Part shown: positions 1 through 11,978 of the stretch, in pieces
Layout: every line of letters starts with the position of its first letter
Position numbering within the stretch: the first letter of the stretch is position 1
Assembly (NCBI GenBank): GCA_033629205.1
Contig: CM066171.1
Location: 10,999,501 to 11,063,500, forward strand
Reading direction: 5' to 3'
Length of the DNA: 64,000 nucleotides
DNA from: Lithocarpus polystachyus
Taxonomy: Eukaryota > Streptophyta > Magnoliopsida > Fagales > Fagaceae
The notes under the pieces: model-generated
What the model was told of the DNA's origin: nothing
Databases searched by the model: none
Seen by the model: the letters and a program-made list of their open reading frames with translations, nothing else
Position numbers and translations under genes: made by a program

Positions 1-212
1 TTAAAATTCTACTTTTTTGCCCAAGTGCAATTATACTTATGTGTTCATCAAAAAAGTACAACTAGCTATACTTAGTGAATTCTGACCAATTTAATGGTCC
101 AGTTGCCTAATAATATCCCTCATTTTTAGTGTGTATCAAACTTATCGGCCATAATTTTTCCTCCAAATTTCAAGTTTCAATTACTCTTCTTCAATTTTGA
201 GTATTAATATAT
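1..212. other. AT-rich intergenic DNA
   Basis: No open frame, repeat or RNA gene could be supported in this stretch. Confidence 0.6.
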
Positions 213-398
213 GGGAAATGCTAACGAGTGCCCTTAGAATATTCATTAAGAATCCATTTAAAGAAAGTTTTTATTTCACTTTTATGGGAAATGTAAAAAG
301 CTGTTAAAATATTAATTACTTTTTTTTCATTTTTCATATAAACTTTCTTTAAATAGATTCTTAATGAGTGTCCTTAGGACACTCGTTATTTCTGCAGT
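213..398. mobile_element. MITE-like inverted-repeat element
   Basis: The two ends are inverted copies of about 55 bp. The left arm reads GAAATGCTAACGAGTG and continues through CATTAAGAATCCATTTAAAG. The right arm repeats both parts in reverse complement with a few changes and a short indel. The total is about 185 bp with no coding capacity, which fits a non-autonomous DNA transposon (MITE). I could not settle the target-site duplication, so the superfamily is left open. Confidence 0.6.
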
Positions 399-467
399 GC
401 TTGCAGGTTATTATTACACTTCGACTTTTTTGGTTTGTGGTGGCAATGATATTTATGAGCTATAATG

Positions 468-668
468 TCATGCATTGCACGCTATACATATTAGAAAAAC
501 ATGCATAATACTAATCTGACGTGAAATTGAGGACTTTCCAATTTCCATATATGCTTCGTCACATTCTGCAATATTCTTGAACAGCGAAAAAACTTCCGTG
601 ATGGTGTCGATAATAACCATGAGTTTCTTAGGTTCACGTGCTGATAATGCTCTGAGAAAGTTCTTATT
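468..668 (-). pseudogene. Unidentified coding-like fragment cut by a hAT insertion
   Basis: On the minus strand an open frame of about 65 codons has a non-repetitive, charged composition, including the run REPKKLMVIIDTITEVF, unlike the low-complexity frames nearby. Its upstream side is interrupted by the hAT element at 669-1257. With the element removed, the frame continues about a dozen codons past the insertion point and then meets a stop. I do not recognise the protein. It may be an exon relic or a chance open frame. Confidence 0.25.
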
Positions 669-1257
669 CAGGGGCGGCTCCACTTGGAGCCCAGGGGTTC
701 AAATGAACCCCCTGAATTGAACCAAAAAATAAAAATTATTATAATATTTTTTATTTTATTTTTCCTATTTTGACACTTAAAATAAAAATTTGAACACCCT
801 AACCTTAAGCTCAACTAATATAAACTTAAATATAATCATCTTAACAATATTTCGACCTTTTTAAACACAAAGAAAAATCTCAATAACAAATCAATTTGAT
901 CTAAAATTTGGGAAAAAAATTTTAATTAGCCCAACAACAAAAGTAGAATTTGTTAAAAAAAAAAAAAAGCTCTTTTAGATCTTAAGAAATTTTAAATAAA
1001 TCAATCAAATAAGTTAGTACATGATTGATTGCTTGACTATGTACATTAAAACATATGTAGTTAATAGAATTGATAATGAAGATATCATGCAATAATTTCA
1101 AAATACAAAACATTATAGAAGGCAATTGTAAAATTTTATGTATTAAAGATTTTTTTTTTGGTGATGTCGATATATTTAATTTATTTTTTGTTTAAAATTT
1201 TGTATAATTTATGTTTCTTATTAAATCCCCTAGAAAATAATTCTGGAGCCGCCACGG
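669..1257. mobile_element. Non-autonomous hAT element (Tip100-like ends)
   Basis: The left end begins CAGGGGCGGCTCCA. The right end is TGGAGCCGCCACGG, its inverted partner with two mismatches. The flanks are 8-bp duplications, TTCTTATT at 661-668 and TTCATATT at 1258-1265, with one mismatch. A terminal CAGNGGCGG and an 8-bp duplication are typical of plant hAT elements of the Tip100 type. The interior is AT-rich and has no transposase frame, so it is non-autonomous. Confidence 0.8.
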
Positions 1258-1842
1258 TTCATATTGAAAGTCAAAGTGGATGAATATTGTCAAATCAAAA
1301 AACATTAATTCTTTTAATTACCACACTTTATCACCAATTTTGTTATAACTCGAATATTCATGTATGTGATCGTCAAAATATCATTTTCATATAGATTTAT
1401 CATTATTTAACATTAGACGTCAAATTTTACCTCTACTAATGATAAATGATCTCATGCATACATCACATTAAAAAAGTCATATTCTCAAAATGATATCTCG
1501 AATAGTCGAATAAAAAAAATGTTTAAAGAATAAAAAGTCAAATTCCATCAAATTAGAACACTTTATAAATGATTTTGTTCCCTTAATCTAATTTTTACTG
1601 TATCTTATATCTCTATTAGAAAGAGAGAGATTCTAGTAGTTATTACTATTATTATTTGCAAGAATAGTAGTTATAATCTCCAATCTCCATTAAAAATTAA
1701 ACCAAACTAGATAAAATTTCTTATTAGTCAAATAAGAGATTTAAAATTCAAATTCCGTCTATACCAAAAACAAATTAGTGTCTTGACTTGAAATTGATGA
1801 TAAAGAATTGTATTATAAAACAGATGTCATAGGTTAAAATTC

Positions 1843-1849
<7 letters not shown>

Positions 1850-1886
<37 letters not shown>
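1850..1886. repeat. (TA)n microsatellite
   Basis: An uninterrupted alternating TA run of roughly 18 units. Confidence 0.9.
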
Positions 1887-1890
<4 letters not shown>

Positions 1891-2409
1891 GAGATCCTAT
1901 TTTCATTTTTTGACTATCTTAAAGCTAACAATAGTGTTTTTTTTCCCCTCCCTCGTATTATATTTTTGTATGGTTTCTAATCCATAATAGACACGTTTCT
2001 TTAATAAAGAAAACATAACAGACATTGACTATCTTAAAAAAAAAAAAAAAAAACATATAATGTAAAAGATAGCTTCTTAACTATATGAACAAGAAAATTT
2101 CACAGAAGAAAAAGAAAAAGTCCGTATGTTATAAGTTAATAAGTAGGGAGTGGGATTTATCAAGCTTCGCGACGGGTGGTAGCTTTCCAATGGGTGTGTG
2201 GTTTGCTTTTGACATTGTTATATGCAAGACACTTCATTCTTGCAGAGATTTCATTGTTATATGATGAGGTCGCCCATTGGTTCCTTTAGAAGTTACAAGT
2301 TTTGCTCTGTTTCAAAGCCAAAGAAACGTAACAGGGTGGCTTTCAGTTAGCTAAATGATCTTTAACAATGGATTCCAAAGTTTACTCATGATAAAATTGA
2401 AATTTCTGT

Positions 2410-2511
2410 GAACAAGGTTTTACGAAGAAACTAGAAAGTGCTCACAGGATTCTTAGCACGTTCATGAAAGCATTAGGCTTCGAATTAAAGCAAGCAGACA
2501 AGATGACAAAG
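2410..2511 (+). pseudogene. Exon-like tract, unidentified
   Basis: An open frame of 34 codons has complex, protein-like composition, for example KKLESAHRILSTFMKALGF. It stops exactly at AAG followed by GTATTA, a good plant splice donor. Upstream the same frame hits a stop within a few codons, and no clear acceptor is visible. I do not recognise the product. It could be a relic exon or coincidence. Confidence 0.2.
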
Positions 2512-5105
2512 GTATTAATATTATTGGACTATTTGGTTTTACGTGCCTTTTTGAACCTCTCTAGTTACCCGACAAAATTTTGTCCTACGAATTCCTAAAC
2601 CTCATGCACTGGCCGTCGGACTATGAACTTAGCCATTTGATTTCACAGTTCGCATGCACAATGAAACCGTACGAACAAAAAGAGAGCCAGCTAGACATGT
2701 TAGATGTTACTGTCTCGCGCGCATGGTATGCATTAATTTAAGGATTGGGATGTTTCTATTTCTGAGAAGGAAAGACACTCATGGACGTCTTTTTTTAATT
2801 TCCTTATGTATCCATATGTACATAATTGTCATCATCAGATCATGTGGCAAAGTGGTTCAAATTGTTGTCATATCGTATGGTGTTCTTTGAATCGACTAGA
2901 TATATATAAGAGTTGCAATAACAAAATCACGAGCAACGTATATTATTGCCCATGTTTTAAACTTGTTTCTTATTGGGTTAAGTACATGACAAGAGTTTGG
3001 GTCAATTTAAGTCTCAATATTTTAAATCAATCTTATCTCTGGATTTGATTTTTTATTGCTTTATCCAACGTGCAAGCCAGATTTTCTCAACAACTACCTT
3101 ATAAGATGTCTTGGATTTGGAAGGTTCCAAGACCACCCAAATAGATCTTTTTTTTTTTTTTTTTTGGTTGGATCAGGAGTCTTCTTGTATTTCTGTGGTT
3201 ATATCTATTTTCATTTATGAAGAATCAATGTTCAAATTCACCCATTGTTGTAAATTAGTAAGTTGCTCATGCAATGCACGGAATAATATTATAATGTTTT
3301 ATTGAAGATAGTTCTAGAGAATATTGTACATATATTATAATATAGTTTTTTATAGAATTTTGTTAGTAATGAATTCATTATAAAAAAAAAAAAAATACCC
3401 ATAATTTTGATAGCTTAATGGTGGTAGGAGGCTAGCATGACGATAGTTGTGGCCTCTCAGATCCTTCTTTTTCCTTCACTTTCAAATATTTTATCAATTT
3501 CAAGTCTTTTATTTTGGTAATAGTGAAACAATGCATTTCATTTAACAATCCAAAACATTTTTGTGTCTCTCTATCTCTTCCCAAGGCCGTATCTAGTGAG
3601 TTATATTAGTCCTTAATTTTTTTTTTCTTTAGTCTTTAATACTAAAATGTGGGAATGCTAAAAGACACGAAGAAGAGATAAATATGTGGTATAAGTTTAG
3701 GTAATTAATGAGAGATTAATAAGATAATAGTAAAAAATAAATTAATATGATATTTTGGGTAACAACAAAAAAACTTAATAAGAAGAGATAAAAAAAAAAT
3801 GCTAAATATAAAATTAGAATGCCATATAGCAGGATCTCATGCACTCCAACACGAGGTTTCTACTTATTTATATATATATATATATATATTGATTATTGAT
3901 TTTTTTTTAATTCAAAATATATGTTGGTCACTAAAGTTTACTAGAATGCCTAGTTTTTGAAGTTTTAAATGAGAACTTTTAATTCCCAAAGTAAAAAAAA
4001 TGAACACTATTTGTCCTACATTTCTAGAAGTGCATTACTTTAGTTTGAAACTTCAATCTAAACGTTCTTGATTGAAGTTTACAACGGCTAAGTTTGATTA
4101 ATTGTTATGTTGGTTATAAAAGTGTTTTTTTTTTCTTTCTATAAGTTCACATTTATTGTCACTATTAATCATTCCTCCATTTTTTTATTACTAGTGTTGG
4201 CTACACGTGCTGCCCCAGTAGTGAAAAAATTAGTAGATTTTGTGTGTAAAACCGTGAATATTGGCTCACCCAATTTGACTATATTAAAAAAAAAGTCTAA
4301 GAATACAACAAAATATCACAATATTTTCACAATATTTTCATTTTTAGGGTTCGAATAGATTTTTTTTTTTTTTATTTGAGAGAAATGCTACATTCATAAA
4401 AAATTTTTAAAAAAATTCTAAATGACAAGTTATTATTGGTTTTAAACTGATAACATTGTTATTGTTATTCTCAAAACATTTATTTTCAGTTGTGATTAGT
4501 CACAATCTCATATTTTACTATTTTATTTCGACTTGTAAGAAATTGAAACTTCAATATTTGTAAAAATATTATGAAATTTGTTGTGTCAGTATAACAATAT
4601 ATATATCAGCTTACATAAATATTTAAAAGAAGAAAAAAAAACACAAACCGATTACTGGGAAAAAAAAAAGTTTAGGGACTATAGAAATTAATGTTAAAAT
4701 GTTGTGGACTTAGCATTTTTTTTATTTGATCTATAAGAAACTCAGATCTCAAAAATTGTAAAAATATTGTGATAATAATAAGTGTTATAACATTTTCTCA
4801 AAACATTTATTTTCAGTTGTAGTTGGTCACAGTCTCATATTTTATTGTTTTATTTCGACTTGTAAGAAATTGGCACATAAATAATTGTAAAAATATTGTG
4901 AAATTTGTTGTGTCAGTATAAAAATATATATGTCAGCTTACATAAACATTTCAAAGGAAAAAAAAAACACAAACCGATTACTGGGAAAAAAAAAATCTTT
5001 AGGCACTATAGCTACAATGCCAATTGAATAAACCAAAAGCACTATAGCTCTAGTGCTATCCATCAATAATAACTTACCTATGATTTGTTATGAAATTAAT
5101 GTTAA

Positions 5106-5235
5106 AATGTTGTGGACTTAGCATTTTTTTATTTGATATATAAGAAACTGAGATCTCAACAATTTTATTTGATATAAGAAACTGAGATCTCAACAATTTT
5201 ATTTGATATATAAGAAACTGAGATCTCAACAATTG
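5106..5235. repeat. Triplicated ~45-bp repeat
   Basis: A unit containing AAGAAACTGAGATCTCAACA is present three times in immediate succession with only a 2-bp size difference, indicating a recent local expansion inside the Helitron-like element. Confidence 0.8.
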
Positions 5236-5639
5236 TGAAAATATTGTGATAACAATAAGTGTTGTAACATTTTCTCAAAACATTTACTTTCAATTGTGGT
5301 TGGTCATAGTCTCATATTTTATTTTTTTATTTCGACTTGTAAGAAATTTATACCTTAATAATTGTGAAAATATTGTGAAATTTTTTGTGTCCGTATAACA
5401 ATATATATGTCAGCTTATATAAATATTTAAAAGGAAAAAAAAACACAAACCGATTACAGGAAAAAAAAAAAAAAACTTTAGGCACTATAAAAATTAATGT
5501 TAAAATTTTGTGGACTTAGCATTTTTTTTATTTGATCTGTAAGAAAATGGGATATCAACAATTGTAAAAATATTGTGATAACAATAAGTATTGTAACATT
5601 TTTTCAAAACATTTTTTTCCAGTTGTGGCTGGCTACAGT

Positions 5640-7560
5640 CTCGTATTTTATTATTTTATTTCGACTTGTAAGAAATTGATATGTCAATAATTGTGAAAAT
5701 ATTGTGAAATTTGTTGTGTCAATATAATAATATAAATGTCAGCTTACATCAATATTTAAAAGAAAAAAAACACAAACCGATTACTGAAAAAAAAAGTGAC
5801 TAACTAAACCATAATTGTGAAATTTATTGTGTCAGTATAACAATATAAATGTCAGCTTATATCAATATTTAAAAGAAAAAAAAATACAAACCGATTACTC
5901 GGAAAAAAAAAAAAGTGACTCACAAAAATGGGACTGTAGATGAACAGTGCCAAAACACTGGATGTACACTGTGAAAGCACCATAGCGGCATTGTCAAAAT
6001 ATTTATTTTCAGTTGTGGTTGGCTACAGTCTCATATTTTATTATTTTATTTCGACTTGTAAGAAATTGACACGTCAATAATTGTGAAAATATTGTAAAAT
6101 TTATTGTGTCAGTATAACAATATAAATGTTAGTTTACATCAATATTTAAAAGAAAAAAAAACACAAACCGATTACTGAAAAAAAAACTAAGTAAATTATA
6201 ATTGTAAAAATATTGTGAAATTTATTGTGTCAGTATAATCGTATAAATGTCAGCTTACATCAATATTTAAAAGAAAAAAAAACACAAACCGATTAATGAA
6301 AAAAAAAAATGACTAACCAAAATGGCACTGTAAATGAACAGTGCAAAGGCACTGAATGCACAGTGCCAAAACACTGCGGTGGCATAGCCGCTTTTATATA
6401 TAAGAAATTTGTTGTGTCAGTATAACAATATAAATGTTAGCTTACATCAATATTTAAAAAAAAAACACAAACCGATTACTGGAAAAAAAAAAGTGACTAA
6501 TTAAACCATAATTGTGAAAATATTGTGAAATTTGTTGTGTCAGTAAAACAATATAAATGTCAGCTTACATCAATATTTAAAAGAAAAAAAAAAGCATAAA
6601 CCGATTACAAAAAAAAAAAAAAAAAAAAAAAAGTGACTCACAAAAATAGCACTAAAAATGAACAGTGAATAACACTGCATGAACAGTACAAAAACATTAT
6701 TATATAAAAATTTGTTGTGTCAATATAACAATATAAATGTCAGCTTACATCAATATTTAAAAAAAAAAAAAAAACACAAACCGAATACTGGAAAAAAAAA
6801 TATGACTAACGAAACTATAATTGTGAAAATATTATGAAATTTGTTGTGTCAGTATAACAATATAAATGTAAGCTCACAGCAACATTTAAAAGAAAAAAAA
6901 CACACAAACGGTATACTGAAAAAAAAAAAAAAAGGGACTCATGAAACGAAGGCACTGTTGCTGCTACAGTGCTGCACAGTGATTTACACTGGATGAACAG
7001 TGCCGAAGCACTGTAGCGGCAATAAAAATTTATTGTGTCAGTATAACAATATAAATGCCAACTTACATCAATATTTAAAAAAAAAAAAACACAAACCGAT
7101 TACTGGAAAAAAAAATGTGACTAACGAAATTATAATTGTGAAAATATTATAAAATTTGTTGTATCAGTATAACAATATAAATGTCAACTCACAACAACAT
7201 TTAAAAGAAAAAAAAAAACACAAAAGGAATACTCTGAAAAAAGAAAAAAAAAAAAGGCAAAACGCCTCACGAAACCAAAATATCACTGTAGCTACAGTGA
7301 TTTTGCGCAAACACAAATCGATTACTGGAAAAAAAAATGTGACTAACGAAACTATAATTGTGAAAATATTATAAAATTTGTTGTATCAGTATAACAATAT
7401 AAATGTCAACTCACAACAACATTTAAAAGAAATAAAAAAACACAAACGGAATACTCTGAAAAAAAAAAAAAAAAAAAAAAAAAGAAGAAGAAAAGACAAA
7501 ACGCCTCACGAAACCAAAATATCACTGTAGCTACAGTGATTTTGCGCATTCGCGCTTTTA
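5640..7560. repeat. Higher-order tandem array inside Helitron
   Basis: The ACAAACCGATTA motif occurs in pairs about 115-130 bp apart (for example near 5770/5885, 6163/6285, 6465/6590, 6774/6902, 7090/7220). From 6163 on, the pairs themselves repeat every 300-316 bp. Between several pairs lie short palindromic CACTGTA...ACAGTG segments. The result is a two-subunit higher-order repeat with partial degeneration. Confidence 0.65.
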
Positions 7561-7572
7561 TATATATAGAGA

Positions 7573-7898
7573 TATATTTTTCCATAAGAAAGACTAAAGA
7601 TGACAACAAATGTGAACTTATTAGGCCAAAATGACAAAAAGAAAAAAAAAACTTACATAACAAAAGTCATAATTGACCAAATATAATGGGTCTAATTCGC
7701 ATTTTTTTCTTAAAGAAAATTTAATAGCTTTTTATTCTTAAAATTTTATTTTTGATAATTAACATAAGTTAAGGATAGACGGACTTACAGTATAAAAAGT
7801 GTGAACTTACCAGAGCAAAGTGACAAATATGAAACTTAAAAGACCAAAAGGATCACTACTACTGTTTCTAAAAAAATAAAAAAAGATCACGGTTACAG

Positions 7899-7934
<36 letters not shown>

Positions 7935-8029
7935 CAAAGGTCCTGTTAATGGGTTAACCATCTATTTTTAGAAATATTTTTTCAAAAATTGAAAAAACTA
8001 TCCATCTATTTTTAATTTAGCCAAATTCA
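7573..8029. other. AT-rich intergenic DNA with (TA)n
   Basis: No gene seen. A (TA)n microsatellite lies near 7897-7932. Confidence 0.6.
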
Positions 8030-8990
8030 TATTTCAAAACCATGTTGCATACAGCTATATTATTATTACCTCATCCATTACATCAATTGGACGGAAAAGC
8101 ATCTTCTGGCCCTACTTAAAGATCCGTAGCAAAATTAAATGACCTCTTTGATTTTCTGGGAAGGTCCCATATAGAATTTAACGTTGAAACGTTGAATTAA
8201 AGGTTGAAGCAATAATATTGTATTTTGTATTGAAATGAATATTCCACTGTCTGTAGCCCTACTTAGAAGACTAGAGAAGCTGATCCAATAATGTATTGAA
8301 AATGCATCTTCCACCTAGCAAGTATGGAAGTTTGAAAAAAATGAACAAATACAGGAAAGATAAATGACTATTGTGATTTTCTTTACTAATTAGTTTCATT
8401 GGATGATAATTGATAAGTTGACAAACATCCTTCAAATTTTATGGGAGAGAGTTTCACATCTCGATGGAAGGAAGTCATCTCCACCACGACTTCATTTTCA
8501 GACCAAAATAAGTTGTATCCTAGCCATAGGCCTTGAAAATTTCCAATTGAGCTCATCAAAACTCATAATAAATCTTTTTTATTTTTTAGAATAGTAAGAG
8601 CATAAGAACCAGTACCCCTAAAATAATTTAAGGGAGCAATTTAATTAGGGTAGAAACCCAAAAAATACACCGCTACAAAGGCAAATTCTTTCAGGTGTAG
8701 ATAATCATCACCTTAAGGATCGATTGTTCTATATACACCTTAAAGTGACATTATTAATTGGAAGACCACATGATAATTTAACATTTTCTTTTTTCCATCT
8801 CGAGATCTCTCTCTCCATACTTTAAATTCTATTCCGATCTTATGGCTAATATGAATGGAAGGAAGTGAAAGAAAGTATAGTAGAATTTGACAATTAGAGT
8901 TACAGAGGATTGAGGAGAGAGAAATAGATGGGAGCAAAGTATAAAAATTTTCTTATGCGACCTTTGCAAAACTTCTCTCATGTGATGTAA
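8030..8990. repeat. Diverged non-coding duplicate, copy 1
   Basis: This segment shares ordered blocks with 9540-12380 and 12995-13310. The blocks include GGACGGAAAAGCATCTTC, a block ending in ATGCATCTTCCA, CCACGACTTCATTTTCA, then a stretch containing AGGGAGCAATT and AAAGGCAAATT. The copies differ by many substitutions and indels and none has a long open frame. They may be promoter or intergenic segments multiplied with a now-lost gene, or an unrecognised old repeat. Confidence 0.6.
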
Positions 8991-9056
8991 GATTTATACA
9001 CTTGATCCCCACAGATATTTGAAAGCAATCCTTGCATATAACTATTGCATTACATA

Positions 9057-9540
9057 AAACACGGACAAAATGGGCAAATGCCCTTTTCGTACCAAAAAAA
9101 AAATGACATTTTGTCCCATTTCTCAAACTAATTAAGGAAATGTTCCTCTTTTGTAACTCGATTTTCTAAAAATCGAGTTTAAAAAAAAAAAATTTATGAA
9201 GTCTTATAGCGGCATTTTAAGGAGCCTATAGTGACGTTTTCAGAACATATAATGACGTTTTGAAACTCGATCTCTATAAACTCGAGTTATAGGCAAATTT
9301 TTTTATTTTTTTTTACCTATAACTCGAGTTCATGGAACTCGAGTTCCAAAACGTCACTATAAGTCCTGAAAACGTCACTATAGAGCTCCTTAAAAACGCC
9401 ACTATAAGGCTTAACTTGATTTTGAGAAAATTAAGTTTCAAAAGAATAGTATTTTTCTGATTAGTTTAGAAAAAATAGCAAAATACTAAATTATTTTCAA
9501 AAAAAAGACATAGGCAAGTTTTGTCCCATAAAACACTGCT
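9057..9540. mobile_element. Fold-back element (long imperfect palindrome)
   Basis: Two arms of roughly 200 bp are inverted copies around a short T-rich spacer near 9295-9315. Both arms contain, in mirrored order, AACTCGAGTTATAGG, TATAGTGACGTTTTCAG, TTAAGGAGC and a TTATAG(C/T)GGC segment. Weak similarity continues to the outer edges (GGACAAAA / TTTTGTCC). Transcribed RNA would form a very long hairpin. It has no coding capacity and is best described as a fold-back or MITE-type element. Confidence 0.7.
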
Positions 9541-10340
9541 TGAGACTTGAGAGGTTTCCTACAAATTTACAATTGGATTACAGTGTTGTTCTTGGACGGA
9601 AAAGCATCTTCTGCCCATGCCCAGTTAGATTCTAGAATGACCGCGTTCTTCTTGTAGAGTTGTAGGGACTAGGGACTAGGGTCCCCTATAGAAAAGTTGA
9701 TACAATAATGCTTTACAATGCATCTTCCATCTGGCTAGTACGGAAGTTCGAAAAAAACACATCCTTAAGGAAGGAAATATTACTGTAATAGATTTTCTTT
9801 GCTTATACAGTTATACTGTAAGTTTCCTATTGGTTGCATGATAACTGATAAGTTGGCATGTTTGGCTGAAACAGACCCGACATGCTTCAAATTTTCTCTG
9901 TAGAATTTTCACATCTCATAGGAAGGAAGCCATCTCAACCACGACTTCATTTTCATATTAAAATAAGTTGGGTCCAACCTCGAAAAACTCCAAGCACATT
10001 AAAACCCTTAATAAATCTCTTCTTCTTTTTTTCACTTTAATTATTTTTAGATGATAGTAAGGACATCAGCCTTAATAATTCTAAAAGAAAAATACTAAAA
10101 AGTTTAAAATCACAAAAAAAATTTCCAAATTTCTTTTACGATTGATGTAGCAAACAGTGATTATTTGTAAGTAAAAATGTAATGTTAGTAGCGAATCTAG
10201 ATAAGAACCAATAAGAATTTGCCACATCAACATTTTGTAAAAATGTTATAACATAGTCTGTACGTGTAACATTAATTCCTCTAAAATAGGGTAAGGGAGC
10301 AATTAAGGGAAGAAACCTAAAAATACACGCACAACAACAA
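9540..10340. repeat. Diverged non-coding duplicate, copy 2 (first part)
   Basis: The ordered blocks of 8030-8640 recur here: GGACGGAAAAGCATCTTC, GCATCTTCCATCTGG, CCACGACTTCATTTTCA and AGGGAGCAATTAAGGG. The matching second part, starting at CCAAAGGCAAATT, is displaced to about 12120-12380. Some 1.8 kb of other DNA, including the Harbinger MITE, therefore lies inside this copy. Confidence 0.6.
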
Positions 10341-11114
10341 CCTCCTAACATGTTCCTCATTTTAGGATTTTGCTACATGAGTTGCTCCTTATCTTTAGGG
10401 CGCATCGTTCATTTCACAGACATTTATTTTCTTTTTTGCATTCTCTCTCTCACAAAACGAACTCGTATGCTTAGACCTCTTTCTCTCCCTCTCATAAATC
10501 ACGGTGATGACTTCTTGGATACACATCATTCTCTTCTCCTTCCTTCACATTGTCGTCAACACTACAAGCCATATTGCTCACCAATTCTTGCCACTTCTTT
10601 TCCTTCTCTTGGTCATTCAGAGATGCGTTAGCTCAATCACTTGGATCTTAGCGATTAGGTCGTCAGAGGCCCTGCTATTGCATTTCCAACCGTGTGGGTT
10701 TGATTTGTGGATTTTGCTTGGTTGTGCACTTTGATATTTGATGTGGATGTTTTGAAAACTAGTTAGTTAAAATAGGAAAAACAAGTTCTTATCTCAAAAT
10801 AGGGAGAAAATTTTAAGGAATTTGATGCTAATGCTCTTGAGCTAACAAAGTGCAATATTATTTGAAGTCTTGATTTGTAGAAAGATGGCCATTCAAATGA
10901 AGAGTCACTATTTTTCAATCAAAACTCTTCATTTTCTATAGATGAAGGGCTTGAAATCGGAAAAATTATTGCGTAGACCTCGTGTTGCACCTCTCCCTTC
11001 CACATGAATTTAGGTCACATGTGTGAGACCAGCTCACATGTGAACCTCACCTATACATAAAGGAAACGTATAGAACATTGGATGTCATGAATAATTTCAC
11101 TTGAAACAGATTCA
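10341..11114. other. Unassigned intergenic DNA
   Basis: About 770 bp of less AT-biased sequence with two overlapping short open frames (about 76 and 93 codons, plus strand, from 10350 and 10504). They are hydrophobic or histidine/leucine-rich without a recognisable domain. I do not call a gene. Confidence 0.4.
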
Positions 11115-11117
11115 TTA

Positions 11118-11975
11118 GAGCATTCACAGCTGAAAATTTTATCCTATTCTATTTTACCATCTCAAAAAGCTACTTTATTAATTATATAATACTATTTTAC
11201 AATATACTCAACATTCCAACTTTTATTTTACCATACTACACAATAAAATAATATATATACACAATAAAATAATATATCTACATAATAAAATAATAATTTA
11301 TTCTGAAGAGAGAGAAAATGAGACAGTGGAGAGAGGATATGACTCATATGAGACCGTACAAAAGTGCTACAGTACTGCAATACTGTTACAGTGCTGCTAC
11401 AGACCGTGCAAATGAGACAGTGGAGAGAGTAAAATAATAATTTTTGGATTTACAATACTGCTACAATACCATCACAAATTTGCGATGGTACTGTAACAAT
11501 ATTGCAAATTTTACTATCTCAAAAAGCTACTTTATTAATTATATAATACTATTTTACAATATACTCAACATTCTAACTTTTCTTTTACCATACTACACAA
11601 TAAAATAATATATCTACACAACAAAATAATATATCTACATAATAAAATAATAATATATTCTAAAGAGAGAGAAAATGAGACAGTGGAGAGAGGATATGAC
11701 TCATATGAGACAGTACAAAAGTGCTACAGTACTGCAATACTGTTACAGTGCTACTACAGATCGTGCAAATGAGACAGTGGAGAGAGTAAAATAATAATTT
11801 TGGATTTACAATACTGCTACAATACCATCACAAATTTGCGATGGTACTGTAGCAATATTGCAAATTTTTTTAGCTTTACCATGCCAGTTGCGACCAGTTG
11901 TAGGCATTTTTTTTTTGTGCTGAAATGGTAAATCTTGGCAAGATATGACATATACCATGCCAGCTGCAAATGCTC
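11118..11975. mobile_element. PIF/Harbinger (Tourist-like) MITE with internal duplication
   Basis: The left end is GAGCATTCACAGCTG and the right end CAGCTGCAAATGCTC, inverted with two mismatches. The flanks are TTA on both sides (11115-11117 and 11976-11978), the 3-bp duplication typical of PIF/Harbinger. The interior holds two copies of a 356-357-bp block, each starting at a TCTCAAAAAGCTAC segment (near 11160 and 11517). The total is 858 bp with no transposase frame. Confidence 0.75.
11154..11866. repeat. 356-bp direct tandem duplication
   Basis: Two successive copies, beginning near 11154 and 11511, match nearly throughout. The match includes GAGACAGTGGAGAGAGGATA and the palindromic AATTTGCGATGGTACTGTA segment. 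Few differences are visible, so the duplication is younger than the element. Confidence 0.8.
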
Positions 11976-11978
11976 TTA

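Larger units (their letters stand above)
1266..4190. other. AT-rich intergenic region
   Basis: About 2.9 kb without a convincing gene. It holds a (TA)n microsatellite near 1850-1886, further TA runs near 3870-3888, several A or T homopolymers, and one short exon-like tract at 2410-2511 listed separately. The longest open frames (60-83 codons) overlap low-complexity sequence and look like chance. Confidence 0.6.
4191..7572 (-). mobile_element. Helitron-like element containing a tandem array
   Basis: Read on the minus strand, the element starts A|TCTCTATATATATAAAAGC (7572 inward) and ends CACTAG|T at 4191. This matches the Helitron rule of a TC start, a CTRR end and insertion between A and T. 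A GC-rich imperfect hairpin with CACGTG lies just inside the CTAG end. Most of the interior is an array in which ACAAACCGATTA recurs about 15 times, each next to A-rich runs and a GTTGTGTCAGTATAACAATA motif. No Rep/helicase frame is present, so it would be non-autonomous. A related element lies at 28169-32299. The boundaries rest on the termini alone. Confidence 0.6.

Noticed and set aside
4191..7572. CRISPR-like array of regularly spaced repeats
   Set aside because: The units are 115-130 bp, A-rich, imperfect and eukaryotic transposon-associated. There are no short identical repeats with unique spacers and no cas genes.
10350..10734. Two overlapping plus-strand open frames as a membrane protein gene
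   Set aside because: They are short and overlap in different frames. Hydrophobicity comes from pyrimidine-rich sequence, with no homology or gene structure visible.
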